Shown in pieces: positions 42,664-54,700 of a DNA stretch of 64,000 nt. The number at the start of each line of letters is the position of its first letter. The first letter of the stretch is position 1. This DNA comes from Hyaloscypha bicolor E (taxonomy: Eukaryota; Ascomycota; Leotiomycetes; Helotiales; Hyaloscyphaceae). The notes beneath the pieces were generated by a model. The model was not told the DNA's origin. It was given only the letters and a program-made list of their open reading frames with translations, and did not search any database. A program made the translations under genes and the position numbers. The stretch is taken from assembly GCF_002865645.1 (NCBI RefSeq), contig NW_020194684.1, forward strand, positions 4,689,952-4,753,951, given 5' to 3'.

Positions 42664-44070
42664 TCATCCAACCCCAACGACTGACTCAGCATCTTCAAAG
42701 AGTTTTGCTCCGTACTCTTCGAGCGAGGTGAAGCAATCAATCCCAAGGAACCCTTCCAGCTTGGAAAGCCATTCGAGAAGCCTACCGGACAAGAAAGAGA
42801 GTTGGAAAAGCCCTGGTACTACGAGGAACTATGAGTTCTGTCTGTCAGAAACTTTATTAAGAGTCCAAATCAGCTCAATTCCGCTATTGACAGTACTACA
42901 GTTCTCGCATAAGACTAGGGACGCAATACATCTTCCAGAAATAACAGTTTCGTTCTCATCTCTGATTTTCAACCGCATTTTTCATTTGATGTATAATTAT
43001 ACAACTGCTCACAATCTGGGCAAGTCTCGGGCCGGAATTCCAAGCGTGATTATAAGTAGATGGGCAACCATCAGTTCTTCTTATTCCTTGCACATATTTT
43101 CGATCTGGAGCCATGCAATAAATTCCAGTTCCATACCAACCATGTTAATGTAACACCTACCGGCTTACTCAATGCCTGTCCGGCTATGGAGCACTATTTC
43201 TATTACTCGTGCGCCGGTGTATAAACCCTACCAAAGAGTCAAGGATTTCGTTCAAATTGTAGAAAGTGTTTTGAAGTCGAGTTTGGCTGGAGAGTATTCC
43301 GACTCGAAAGCTTTGAAACGTTCCAAGAAAATCAGTAAAGCTGCCTGAAAGGATAAATCAGGCGTGTAGATCAGTTGGCGTCGAATATCTCATTCTGCAG
43401 ATAATTTAAGATAGTCAGTAGTGCCAGAAATAGCCCGTAAGGTATAGGAAATGTTTATTAATCAATACAAATATCAGAAGTCCGTTAAATTCATCGACCT
43501 CCGCAAAAGGCTTTAACCCTTTGTAAAGGACATAAAATGAGAGGTGCCAAAAATGGGTTATCATCACACAAAGGCAAAGCAAAGAAAAGAAGACGGGTTT
43601 ATACTTACGAATCATTCTGCACACATCGAAGCAAGCAGTGTAAGCAAGCAGAGTATCGTTGCTATTGTACGGGGCATGTAAGTGTTGAAAGAGAAATAGA
43701 GAAGCGTTCGAGAAGTTTTTGCGGAAGAAAACCCCTAGTCTGTTATTAGCGTTAAACCAGAAAATAATGTAAATTGGTGTCTCATCATATGAAGGTGTCG
43801 ATCGATTGGATAAACAAGGAAGAAGCACTTACGTAAAGCTCTGGAAACATTGCTGGCCGAAATACGGCGAGTTTGGCAAATAGTACCTAATATTTTGAAA
43901 GTGAGGTGACAAGCCGGAATCATGTCAATCAAGAAAAGGTACTGCTGGTTGGAACAAACATGCTTCAGATCTGTAACCAACGTCTAATGCGGTTGAGATG
44001 AATCTTCCGCACGCCTTTGAACATTGTGGTCCTTGTGCTGTTGAGATTGCTCGAGATCAATCGTAGACAT
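42664..44070 (-). pseudogene. unresolved multi-exon gene, probably decaying
   Basis: On the minus strand an ATG at 44070 opens a frame to 43833 that is broken once by TAG (43984-43986); a 42-nt intron could remove the stop. GT-AG introns then join 44070-43833, 43734-43609 and 43344-43232 with matching phases (1, 1, 0), which is unlikely by chance. Beyond 43231 the protein-like signal continues to about 42664, but it hops between frames: MAPDRKYVQGIRRTDG in one, then LVLCENCSTVNSGIELIW, then LLEWLSKLEGFLGID. I do not recognise the family. The simplest reading is a pseudogene with a fairly intact 5' half. An alternative is a functional gene whose 3' introns I cannot place. Confidence 0.4.
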
Positions 44071-44309
44071 GGAAGTTCAAAATCCTATCGTCGTACTCGT
44101 TGGAAGCCGACTGATTCTTTTCCTCCCTGGTCGTGTAATGAAAAGGTGATCAAAAGTTTCGGATTTTCATTTTCGAGAGCTTGGGATAGCTTTCGCGCTA
44201 GACCTATTTAAGGAAGGTGCCTCCTGACAAGCGAGAACGCACACATTTGTCCCGCTATTTCATTTTCTTGCGAGCTTTACAAACTCAACTCAATCCAACA
44301 ACTGCAATC

Positions 44310-45039
44310 ATGGGTCGCCTTCACAGCAACGGAAAGGGCATATCGGCCTCTGCAATCCCCTACTCTCGAACTCCCCCGGCGTGGTTGAAGACCACCCCCG
44401 ACCAAGTCGTTGACCAGATCTGCAAGCTCGCAAAGAAGGGTGCTACTCCATCGCAAATCGGTGTCGTGCTCAGAGATTCTCACGGTATCGCCCAAGTCAA
44501 GGTCGTTACTGGTATGTTTGATTGTGGTTGCGCAATACTGCGTTTGCCCAGATGCGAATGCTGACCCCTCTCGCAGGTAATAAGATTCTCCGAATCCTCA
44601 AGTCCAATGGTACGGTTTCACCAATACACTCTCCTTCATTACTGCTTGGAACCCAGTGATGCGATTGCTGTGAATTACATACTGCCTCTGCTTGGTCTTT
44701 GACTGACGGAGTGAAATACGAGTTGAACAATACTGCCTTTGCCAAATCATTGGCTGACTGATTTGATAGGCCTCGCCCCAGAGATTCCGGAGGATCTGTA
44801 CATGTTGATCAAGAAGGTCAGTTCTACACCACATGCTGTTTTGCTATGATACTAACCTTCTGAAGGCCGTTGCTGTCCGCAAGCATCTCGAGCGAAACCG
44901 CAAGGACAAGGACTCCAAATTCCGATTGATTCTCATCGAGTCCCGTATCCACCGTCTGTCTCGATACTACAAGACCGTCGGTGTCCTACCACCCACCTGG
45001 AGATACGAGAGCGCCACTGCAAGCACCATGGTCGCATAG
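44310..45039 (+). CDS. RPS13: 40S ribosomal protein S13 (uS15)
   Basis: Four exons, 44310-44511, 44577-44609, 44770-44816 and 44866-45039, give 151 residues, the exact eukaryotic length. The start [12 protein letters not shown], the core [17 protein letters not shown], and the rRNA-binding [32 protein letters not shown] are all as expected. It binds 18S rRNA in the central domain of the small subunit. Introns crowd the middle of the gene (65, 160 and 49 nt), the second being the longest. The third uses a GTCAGT donor. A pyrimidine-rich leader stretch around 44255-44280 is common in ribosomal-protein genes. The gene is convergent with SDC1 over 334 bp. Confidence 0.98.
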
Positions 45040-45373
45040 ACGTTAGGTCACGATAGTTGATATTTGGCATGGAGTTTGGGTGTGGTCAATTGCATGCGCT
45101 GAACTACTTCCGTAGACTTTGCGGTAACATAAAAACTGCATAGGATGAATCAGAACTCCAAACACACTCGAAGAAATGTTGCATAAGCTCGTTCTGTCTC
45201 CTAAAGTGTCATGAACCTCAGTTACGCCGGTTGTGACCAAATATGCCCTAGCTTTTATCCCAGTAAAGTTTCCTTTTACTCATTGTCCATCATAATTACA
45301 CTCCTTCTCAAGAAATTGCCAAGCACGCTTGATATCTCTTGAAATGCAAAACCAAGTTCTCCAGAGAACTGCG

Positions 45374-46002
45374 TTATGTACCCTCCAATTCCTTCGACCT
45401 CTGCAGTAAATATTCCCCTAGAGCTCTCAAAGGATCCCTTGGTCTGAGAATAAGATCAGAACTATTCCAACCAACATAACATAGGTATCCCCAAGGATAT
45501 GGTACTCACTGCTCCTTTGCAATCTGCTTCATTCCATCCAATAAAGGCCCCGTAACCTTACTATTCAGATATTGTCTCGTCGGCGCACCATGAGGAGGAG
45601 CCTCCTTCGGGATCGTAGGCGCCGGATCTGGGTGCTGAGACGTAGCTCGAGAAGTGGCATCGTTGCCATTTACATTGCGCGAGGGCGTGCCAATTCTCTG
45701 AGGAGCCGGACTTGGGGCATTTGTTGCGCCGGGGGGGATTGCTGGGGACTGCTTGATGCTCAGTACTCTATCTTATAAAGGAAAGAAACTTGAGGACTCA
45801 CGGCAGGCCTATCAGGAGTCCCGTCAGTCATAACTACATCTTTTAAAGAGTCTAGAGCTTGAGGCAGTGGAGCGGGAGTGATTGCTGGCGGTGGTGTCGC
45901 GGATTGTTGCTGCATGGCGACTTGGTACGCATGCGCTGCAGCACTTATGCTTGCAGGAATTTGCTCCTGTGCTGTCACGTCTGGAGTGTTTGGTTGAGAC
46001 AT
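45374..46002 (-). CDS. SDC1: COMPASS subunit Sdc1 (Dpy-30 motif)
   Basis: Three exons on the minus strand, 46002-45802, 45748-45510 and 45443-45374, give 169 residues. The first ~120 residues are Pro/Ala/Thr/Gln-rich and disordered. The last ~49 carry the Dpy-30 dimerisation motif: PTRQYLNSKVTGPLLDGMKQIAKEQ joined by the last intron to PRDPLRALGEYLLQR. The motif forms a two-helix dimer that docks on the Bre2/Ash2 subunit of the Set1 H3K4 methyltransferase. The final intron (45444-45509) interrupts the motif, and splicing restores the consensus KE-x-P-x-DPL. The gene is divergent from FAN1 over 179 bp. Confidence 0.93.
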
Positions 46003-46181
46003 GGTGGGGTGGGGTGCTCAATGGGTTGCAGTGATTTGTACTGCGTTTCTCGGGTCGAGAGCTTTCTTGAATTGTTCTCGCGTCGTCTCGTGACTTCGCG
46101 GTTGCCTTCTTGACGCGCTGAGGATCCCTTCTTTCCACCTCGATCGTCCAGACGATTCTAAGCTGGTTCAGACAATGCACT
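46003..46181. promoter_or_regulatory. divergent promoter between SDC1 and FAN1
   Basis: 179 bp lie between two head-to-head start codons, the shortest divergent spacing in the window. I see no TATA element. A GACGATT-type motif occurs near the FAN1 side. Co-regulation is inference. Confidence 0.65.
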
Positions 46182-48799
46182 ATGGTTCTCCGGTCTTGGG
46201 GAGCGACAGATCATAATGCGATGCTGGGCAGAGGAGTACCGCATCCGGCCTCGACCAAATTTCACAATGATGACACTGGGCCTGCTGCGAAACGACTTAA
46301 GACTTTCGAGAGCACCGATGGCGAGGACTCTCGTGACGTGTCAGGCGACGAATATGCTCTCCGCACCCCGAATGCCTACCGAAATGAGACAGCAGACTCC
46401 GAGGACGAAGATGCTCTCGAGGATGAAGGGAAACTCACTTCGATTCGTCCGACCGAGTTGGAGAGTGCGTTGCCACAGGTGAAGACTGACAAAGAGGCAA
46501 TTGAAGAGTATGAAGCTATGCGAGCTGCCGAAGATGTCCCAGAAGACCTCAAATCTCGTCTCAGTCAAAGGAGTTGGACTAAGGGAAAGAGCTCAATCTA
46601 TGTTGATGCCTTCAACCTGGCATTGGAAACGGTGCTAGAAGACGAGGGACACTTATTCGATGAGAAGGAAATGGAAGTCTTCAACCAATGGAGAGCCCTA
46701 GAGTATGAAGCTCAATATTTGTACGTCTCTAAAAGCTTGCTCGTGAATTTGGCTTACAAAGAAGATACGTCCGTTTATTTCTCAGAAAAACTTCTGCTTG
46801 GCACCGTATCAATCGGCTGGGTTATTATAGTGATATTGCAGATCTTCCAGCTGCCGCTCAAGTACTTCAATCAGTCCGACAGTTGCCAAAATCTTCTGCA
46901 GGCATTCAATCAAACCCGGGAGAGTTGGCTCCTCCTGAAGGAACTGTCCTTGAATCGAACTTCAGCTTTGCCGACTTCTCTGAAGGCACGATCACCTCAC
47001 TCGAGGAAGCATCGTCTTTACTTAATTTGGAAGAGTTGAAGACCATTGCCAAGGAAGCCAAGGTCCAGGGGAAGAACAAGTCTGAATTACTGAAAGCTCT
47101 AAGGCGAATGAGCCAACATCAGAGTGGACTCGGTTGGGTTGGATTGAAAAGGTCTGACAGTGAACACACTGTTGCTTCCGAATCTGGTGGAAATGAAAAC
47201 GATGAAGACGACTCCATGTCGGACATGAACAGAGACAAGCATTTTGTAAGGAAGATCATGGCTAGCACAGGATCATGTATCCGACTTTCCCTGCCGACTC
47301 TGAAGCTCTTCGAGCGAGTTCATCTTGTCTTCTACCGGTCTACTGAATGGACGGACAAATCCTTGACAACCATTATACTAGCCCGAATATCTCGTCGAAA
47401 TTTCCCAGATTACATTGTCTCGAGATCTGCCAATATCTTCCCAACCCGATCTGAGTTGCTAGAATTTGAAGCAGCGCTGAGAACTCAATTTAAAGTTGAC
47501 AATATCCTCGAGTTTAATGGTAATCCTGGAAAGGGGGGTCTCGAGGAAGTTTTATCTATCTTTGACGAAGTTTACCCACGATGGAAAGTCCTCTTGAAAG
47601 AGGAGCAACGCAAAGAAGACCGAGTCTACGAAAGTGGCGAGGGAGCGTACCTACGTCGATTCTCACCAGCTTGGGTGTACACACGAATTGTTCACAAAGG
47701 CACTTATGTCCTAGGTCGGTTCAAGATGTATGAACGCGAACACGAGGTGACCTCTGAACTGCTTAACCAGCAACTGTTTCACGCCGCTCGGCGAGGAGCT
47801 TGGTATCAGCGCAAAGCTCTTCTGGAGGAGCATTACATGTACAACCTACAACCGCCATCTGGAATTTCCGATCCCGAGCAGCAGAAGAGACACTGGAAGC
47901 GGATTTCACTTCGAACCTGCGAGGCAGGGCTGCAGGACAAAGACTGCCACATGATATACCACTACGACCTCCAAAGGCGGATCCGCAAGCTGGAGAAGAA
48001 TCTCAAGATCCCGAAACGAGAACAACATGATTTCGGACATGTCTTGCTCTCTCAACCCGTCGAAGTGACTGTTGAAGGTATTCAACTCAAAAAGGAGTAT
48101 CCTACAAACAAAAGACGTGTAAGTGCACAAGGAGAGGAAAGACAACGCAGCACGAAGACTATCTGGGTTGATGAAGCTGAAGGGGGAGGCGAATGCAGTG
48201 TTGAGGCCATGTGTCTCTCTGACTACCGTTCCCGCGGATTCAAGGGGTATCACGCTGAAGGTGGCATCATTCGCACCTTATTTGCTTATCTCTTCTACGA
48301 CGTGTTGTTCGTATACATCCCGAACGTCTTCCAGACCGCATATCAAACATGTCCTTTGGATCTGCACACCGATGCTTTCTTTCCCTCTCGGGCGTCAGAG
48401 ATCAATCACCGTTTAGTGGAAATAGCGAACGGCTCGGCAGCAGACATTATTCGTGCCGTTGACGAAAGAGAAAGAGAGAAAAGAACCTGTATTATTGGGC
48501 TGAATTGGGATTTCGAACTCGACGACTTGTTGGAGATCATCTCTTGCTTCGACGGGCAGGCTCTAGCAACTGTTTGCAAAGTCATGGCACAGGAATACAG
48601 AATGAGAGGAGGTGGTATGCCGGATCTCTTTTTGTGGGATACGGAGAAGAAAGAAGTAGTGTTCTCGGAGGTGAAGAGTGAGAATGATAGGTTGAGTGAT
48701 ACGCAGAGGTTGTGGATTCATGTTCTCACCGGGGCAGGTATTAGGGTTGAGTTGTGTAATGCCGTTGCGAGAGAGGTCAGAGTTGTAGATGCTGAGTGA
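46182..48799 (+). CDS. FAN1: Fanconi-associated nuclease FAN1 (VRR-NUC)
   Basis: Two exons, 46182-46720 and 46765-48799, over an unusually short 44-nt intron (GTACGT...AAGAAG), give 857 residues. The join rebuilds YLYVRLFLRKTSAWHRINRLGY, the conserved entry to the FAN1 SAP/TPR region. The C-terminal VRR-NUC domain has the PD-(D/E)xK triad D800, E815, K817 in MPDLFLW and FSEVKSENDRLS, with the same spacing as the human enzyme. No UBZ-type zinc finger is visible in the first 150 residues, which are acidic, so ubiquitin-FANCD2 recruitment as in animals is not supported by sequence. The enzyme trims branched DNA in crosslink repair. An in-frame ATG at 46218 is a possible alternative start. Confidence 0.95.
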
Positions 48800-51700
48800 G
48801 GGAATATTGATACATCTAGGTCATTTTGATGACCAAAATATACGAATCGAAGTCAACAGTCTTCAAAGGTGTCAAAGACGGACACGAAATATCTACAATG
48901 TCCCCGTCCGTTTCATTCGGATAGAAAATAAGTTCCCAAAGGGTAAATCATTGTGTTTGGCACCTGGGTATCTTTGACTCATTCGAATCTGCATTAGTAG
49001 TCTCGTGTCCCGGTTCCAAGATAGCCTTCTACCAGTACATGCTCGTTGCGTCAGGAGAGGAAATTGTGCGGACTTCGGATAGTTGGTCATACCCTATGAA
49101 GCAGCCAGTGGTCCCGACGGTCGAATCGCCAAAGCATTCGTTCAGCGGAAGACTTTCCTCGTCTTTCATTTGCATTTTTAAGCTTCTCCTCGAATCCCAG
49201 CCTCAACACATCTTTCCCGATGTCATAATTTTCGAGGAATCAAGAATGAAGAATACCGCATCCAATCTCTAATCAATAATAGTCAACGGAGAGAGCTCAC
49301 CTGGCCTGAATCAACTCGGTAGCTTTCTCCAATTGCATATGTAATTAGTTCACCCATATATTGTCTTTTCCCGTCTGCTTAGCCAAGCTGCGCATGCACT
49401 CGAGCCAGAAGAAGGTACCCAGGCACGACAGCAAAAAGATAGGGTATCCATGAAATTTATTCTAGCCTGGAACTTCATCATTCCCCAACCGGAAGCGAAT
49501 GACAGCCAAGCATGACCCTCGTTGAGTTTCTCGTGGCATAAGCGGGGCCTTTTTCAATGTTCGGATTAGCCAGAGAAGCGGCTAGAACCGTCATCTGATC
49601 TTGCAAAGATCTCAAAAAAAAAAAGAACAACATGATGAATTGGAGCTGCTAGTTGCTGCACACTTGCTCCAAGATGGATCCATGTTTGTAGAGATGTAGG
49701 ATCTGTGTCTGCAGCAGCGCCGGACTTCCGCGTCACTATCGTGACTGCACTTACTTCCCAAGCTTAAACTGAATACGGGATTTCCCAGGCATCTTGTTCC
49801 GAATCCAGCCAAGAGAATTGCACTCACACAGCATGGGCTAGATTGCAACAGTGCTGAAGGATAATATTAGGCACAGGGTCTACCATGGGGCTTGGACACG
49901 GCTCAGAAGCTATCACCGGGCAGCATTGTTGGGTTAAAGATATCCACCAACAACAACACGCCATCGTAAACTGGGTTCCGAGCGTACTCGCATCTTCATG
50001 GAGTAAGAGTCGTCAGCCGATGAAGACAATTAAATCGCAGACCTCCATCGCTGATAGCGAACTAGGGCAAATCGGGAAGCCTTTATGGGCATCAACAAAT
50101 GCAACCTTCTAACATATGAAGACAAATTTGAAACGCGATTTACAGGTGACATTAAACTAGGAAAGGAAGGCTATATGGCTAGCAATTCGAGAGCCGGTCA
50201 ACTAAACCCAAGACTTTGGATGGACGCTTCGCTTCGTTGCTAAAGCTCACATCAATTACTACCAGCCCTTTCTAGCTATCATTGTCACCATTTCAGATGC
50301 TGGGAGCTAGCTGTATTGACTTGATGTTGTTGGAATCCTCGAATTTGGATAAAGAATAGCGACCAGGTTGAGAACCGTATCTAATAGACTAGTTTGCGTG
50401 GTAGAATATTCAAAAACAACAGCAGTGGCAGCGGCCAAAAAGATCTCTGACCTCGACCTAGATCTTGGAACAATACTTCACCGTAATAAATAGCATCGTC
50501 GTTCTAACTTTTGAGATGACCGTATGACAGTCAGGACTTCCTGCTAAGAACACAAACCCACCGTCTCCACTACGAGGAGACTATCTAAATCCACTGCTCG
50601 GTGACAATCAACTGCGAGGAAGTCGTGTTGTCTTAACCAAAAATAGACAGAGCAGCCGGAGAATGGGATAATGATGTCTCCTTTGATCTGCAAGTCGGCT
50701 CAACTGATCTCGTTACCCAAAGTGTACCTCGGAGTTGCAGCCCAGATACGGAAGGACATGAGAACCACAGACCTTAGCACCTTCCCAACCCCCCCGGAGA
50801 ATGCACAAGCAGAAGATCGTCAGCTTCTCCACATCGCCGTCGATCTTAGAGATGGTTGAGGAAATCGCTGTACTGTGGAGAGGGCCCAGGTCATTTTGCG
50901 GCGGGGCGCTCCACCGTCGGTGCCAATTGGAGACTAAATATCGACGTCCACCAAGCAAAAGCAGTTGCTTGGATCATAAAAATAGGGTTATCGTCATGCA
51001 GATCTCTATATGAAATGTCCAGGAAGAGCATGGGGCTTTGTATTGCAGAAATAAGAGCTTGGGGCTGGGCAAGGGGCACAGGGGGGTCCAAGAAAACCAT
51101 GAAGACGATCACGGGAAAACAGGAAAAGGGGAAATTTATGAGATTGCCAATACTTGCAATCTGCAGAGCAGCGCTGACGAGAAGTATGGACAAGGGATTT
51201 TGTAAATGATGCGGGAGAAAAGGGGGGAGGCCTAGAAAAGTAAATTTCCACGTGGATTTCCCCTATGAGGCGCTGCTTCGGGGGATGCCAGAGCCTTGGG
51301 AAGGATCTGACAGGTAAATTGGCGTCCCACAGGCATGACTTATGGGGCTTAACTCTCCCTCAGGACCACCAACCAACATTAATCCGTGCTCCGAGGCCCC
51401 ACAAGTTCGTCCGACGGTATCGTCAGTCCATATTCAGTCTTCGCCGCCAACAGCTACCAAACGTACCCAGCATAAAAGGCATAAACACCTCTTAAGCCAC
51501 CTTGATGCACGTCACAGGAATTATTGAACGCAATTCCTCCTCCTGGTCAGCACATAAGCCCGGGATTGACACGTGCGAGAACCCCCGGACCCGGTATTTT
51601 GACTGTCGAGAAACTAGGAAGAGGACCTTATTCGGACCTTCTCCCCGCGACCATGTCACCTTGACACCATTCCGCAAGTGGCTTTACGCGGAAATAATGG

Positions 51701-54700
51701 GAATAAAAGCAGAGATTAAGAACGAGGGGGAGGGGGAGTGCAAGTGGTGGGGGACAGTAATCGCGGGGACGATCCGCTTGACAGGTTGGAAAGTTTGGAA
51801 AGGGAAGGATTCGGTTTTCGGGAAGACCTCAGAACGTGGAGACCTTGACTCTGGATCTTTCTTGATGGAAGATCATCAGATGGATAGGGATGTAATCTGG
51901 GGAAACCGCGAGGCCTCGGTAGCAACCTTGGGATGAGCTTGTGAAAGTTGAGGAAATCGTGGAGGGGATGAACTAGAGTTCAACGGCGCGCCTTCGGTCT
52001 CGGTGACCGGCACACAAAGTTATGCATGACGTTGGGCTGCCGAGTCGTGCCTTTTGATTAATTCGGCTTGGGGCTTTTATGCAGGTGCCAATGTGCGGAT
52101 GCTGCACTGAGTGGCAGAGTCGCAACAACTGACCAATCAAGATCTGCCTCGACGTTAAGGTATGCGGGGCGGGGCGCCGGAGAGGGGGTGGGGGAGATCG
52201 AGACTGGATGTAAAATAAAATTGTGAAACGATGCAGACCCCAATAATAGACATTTCAGATGAACAAATGAGGCAGCTGGTTCCTTGCGGATCTGTCTCTG
52301 TGACAGTCTACAGATAGATAAGGATGAATCCGAACTTCCCAAAAATCTGGTCGTCTATTTTTGGAGATTTCAAGGCGTCCTCAAATCTCATCGTCAAAAA
52401 TACAAAAGGCAAGGAGGGGACGTGGGATGTTTTGCTGTGTGTTCTTCTGGGCTTTTTTGGGTTCTGCACTCTGCACTCAGTCGCAGTGACAAATTTTGGC
52501 AGGGAGACGTTTATACAGGGCTGGCACGGCTCGGCGGACACTGGTCGTTCTGGGAAAGACATCCGGCATTGAACCATACTTGACAGCGCGGAAGATGCAG
52601 AGTGCAGCCGTGCATAAAACCATCTGAAGGACCTTGCAGAGAAACGGATTTGTGGTTGGAGAAGTTACGTTGCAGCCAATAATCCGCTCGAGAGTTTGTG
52701 CGCTGCTCGAGTTCTGGACACACGAGAGACAGGATTGCTTCCGAAGGCTGGGACGACTTGCGGGCGAAACCCAAAATCTACGTGCGACTGGCCGCATGTA
52801 AACTTGAAAATGTCAGTCATGCAATGTCAGCCGCACATCCACCATTTTGTGTTGGAGACTCGTGCAGGCCAGACGATCACTACTAACTTTGTAAATTACA
52901 TAGGCTCAAAATGCGAAATATCCTTGTTGGATGTGACCCTTTGGGTTCTTGCAAAACGCGATATCGATAGTTCCCAACGAGAGCAACGCGTCGCGGGTCA
53001 GCTTACAGTTGAGAATCGTGCGGGATTGGGAACTGGGACGCATTGCAAAAGGGGCAACGCGGTAAAGAAACCCGTTGGAAGCGAAGCAGCTTGGCTGACA
53101 TTCGATAAATTTGGCGTCTTATTCAATATCGGTAGTGCCTGTCAGCACAACGGAGCCCTGGTGGAAAGGGGCTTCCGGATTTGGCTGCTGAATGGTCGCA
53201 GATACATTTTAAAACTTAAAAGTCATGTCCAAACGTAACGTTTCCAGGAAGGATGCTGACAGCCAGAAGGAATTCCATATCTCGATATTCTTCGAAGCTG
53301 GAGGATATTTCCTTCCAGAAAGTTACAAAAAACTTTGGTTGCGCGGACAACCAGGGGATCTCCCCAATCGAGTTGGGGTGCTTCGGATTTTTTAGCTACT
53401 CTCATGTGGGAGAGAACTCCGGTCATGGCTTTAAGAATGCTTCGTCATTTCACAAAGACCAGGGTTGCTGCGCTCAGAGCTTTGTCTGTGCGTGATGAGG
53501 CCCGCCGTGCAGCAAAGTTGTCGGGATCCTAACTCTCTGGGAACCTTGAAAGGTTGATCCAGGAGGTCAAAGGTTACAGCAATTCTGGTCACGACATGAT
53601 CGGCCATGTCATGTCAGCCGTCGATCGTAGAAGCAGGAGACTATGCTTCACTGCCACTGGTTGAGACGACCAGAGAGAGCATATTATATTGCATGGGCTA
53701 TTCCCCGTCCTGCAATCTGTGAAATGTGTAAACCCCTGTCCAGACAGAGTAGGTTGACGCAAACCAAGGAAGGCCAGGCTTTCAGGATGTGCAGCATGAA
53801 ACCCCGCTGGGTTGTGGTAGTGACGGGTCTTCCCCAAGCACCTGCAACACCATCTAGTGCGGGGTTCTGCTAGCTGTCTGGGATATTCGGAATGGAGTTG
53901 AACCGGAAATTGACGCTTTTGTTTTCGCTGCCTTCGTTGCAGGTGGGATGAACGAAGCCGTCGTGGTGATTAATTCGCCTGAGTCCACCTGTGAGAGGTT
54001 TCGAAAACCATACTAAGGACCAGTAATTCTGCTTGTAAACTAGAAGCAGTTTCATAAGATCTTCTTCGACCATAGTTGACAGAAAGAGTCCTGGCATACA
54101 GCAGGGGCGATTTGTGTTGGTGATGAGATCAGGACTTTGCGATAGCTTCAGCCTCGTGTTGGGTAGGGATATGGACAGCCTTATGATGATCATGAATTGG
54201 ACCAGGAATGTGCCATCTGCAACCCCTCAATGCAACTTCAAAATCGCCTAACGAATCGGAGAGAATTCCCGAACCAACACTGCAAACCAGATCATTCTTG
54301 CAGCCCAGACCGGCGAAGGCAAATCGCGGCAATGCTGTTTCAGCTTTGGTGATATCAATATTCAATCCATTGGTCAACCTGGCATTCCTGGGGTGAAAGC
54401 ATTGTTGAATCGTTCCACAATGCTCCAGGAAGTCTGTCACCTGAGCAAGATTTGGAAATGCGAAAAGTCGAGCCGTCGACCGAGAACATGACGGATGCTG
54501 TTATCGCTGTAAGCTTGCCGCTGAGATCCCCAATCCACAAAATGTGTCGGTCGTTGGTTGATAATACTGTATTCCGAAGCTGATTGGCTTCGCACCTTAG
54601 AGAACCTCCCCCGCCACGCGAGGGATTTACGCCATGGCGGCAGATCGACAGTCATCATGTCGTGGTGCTGAACATCGTGAAAGCCCCCGAAACGCCATGT

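Noticed and set aside
44610..44769. Possible box C/D snoRNA in the 160-nt RPS13 intron
   Set aside because: There is a GTGATGC (imperfect C box) and several CTGA, but no terminal stem forms and the C box deviates. Evidence is too weak.
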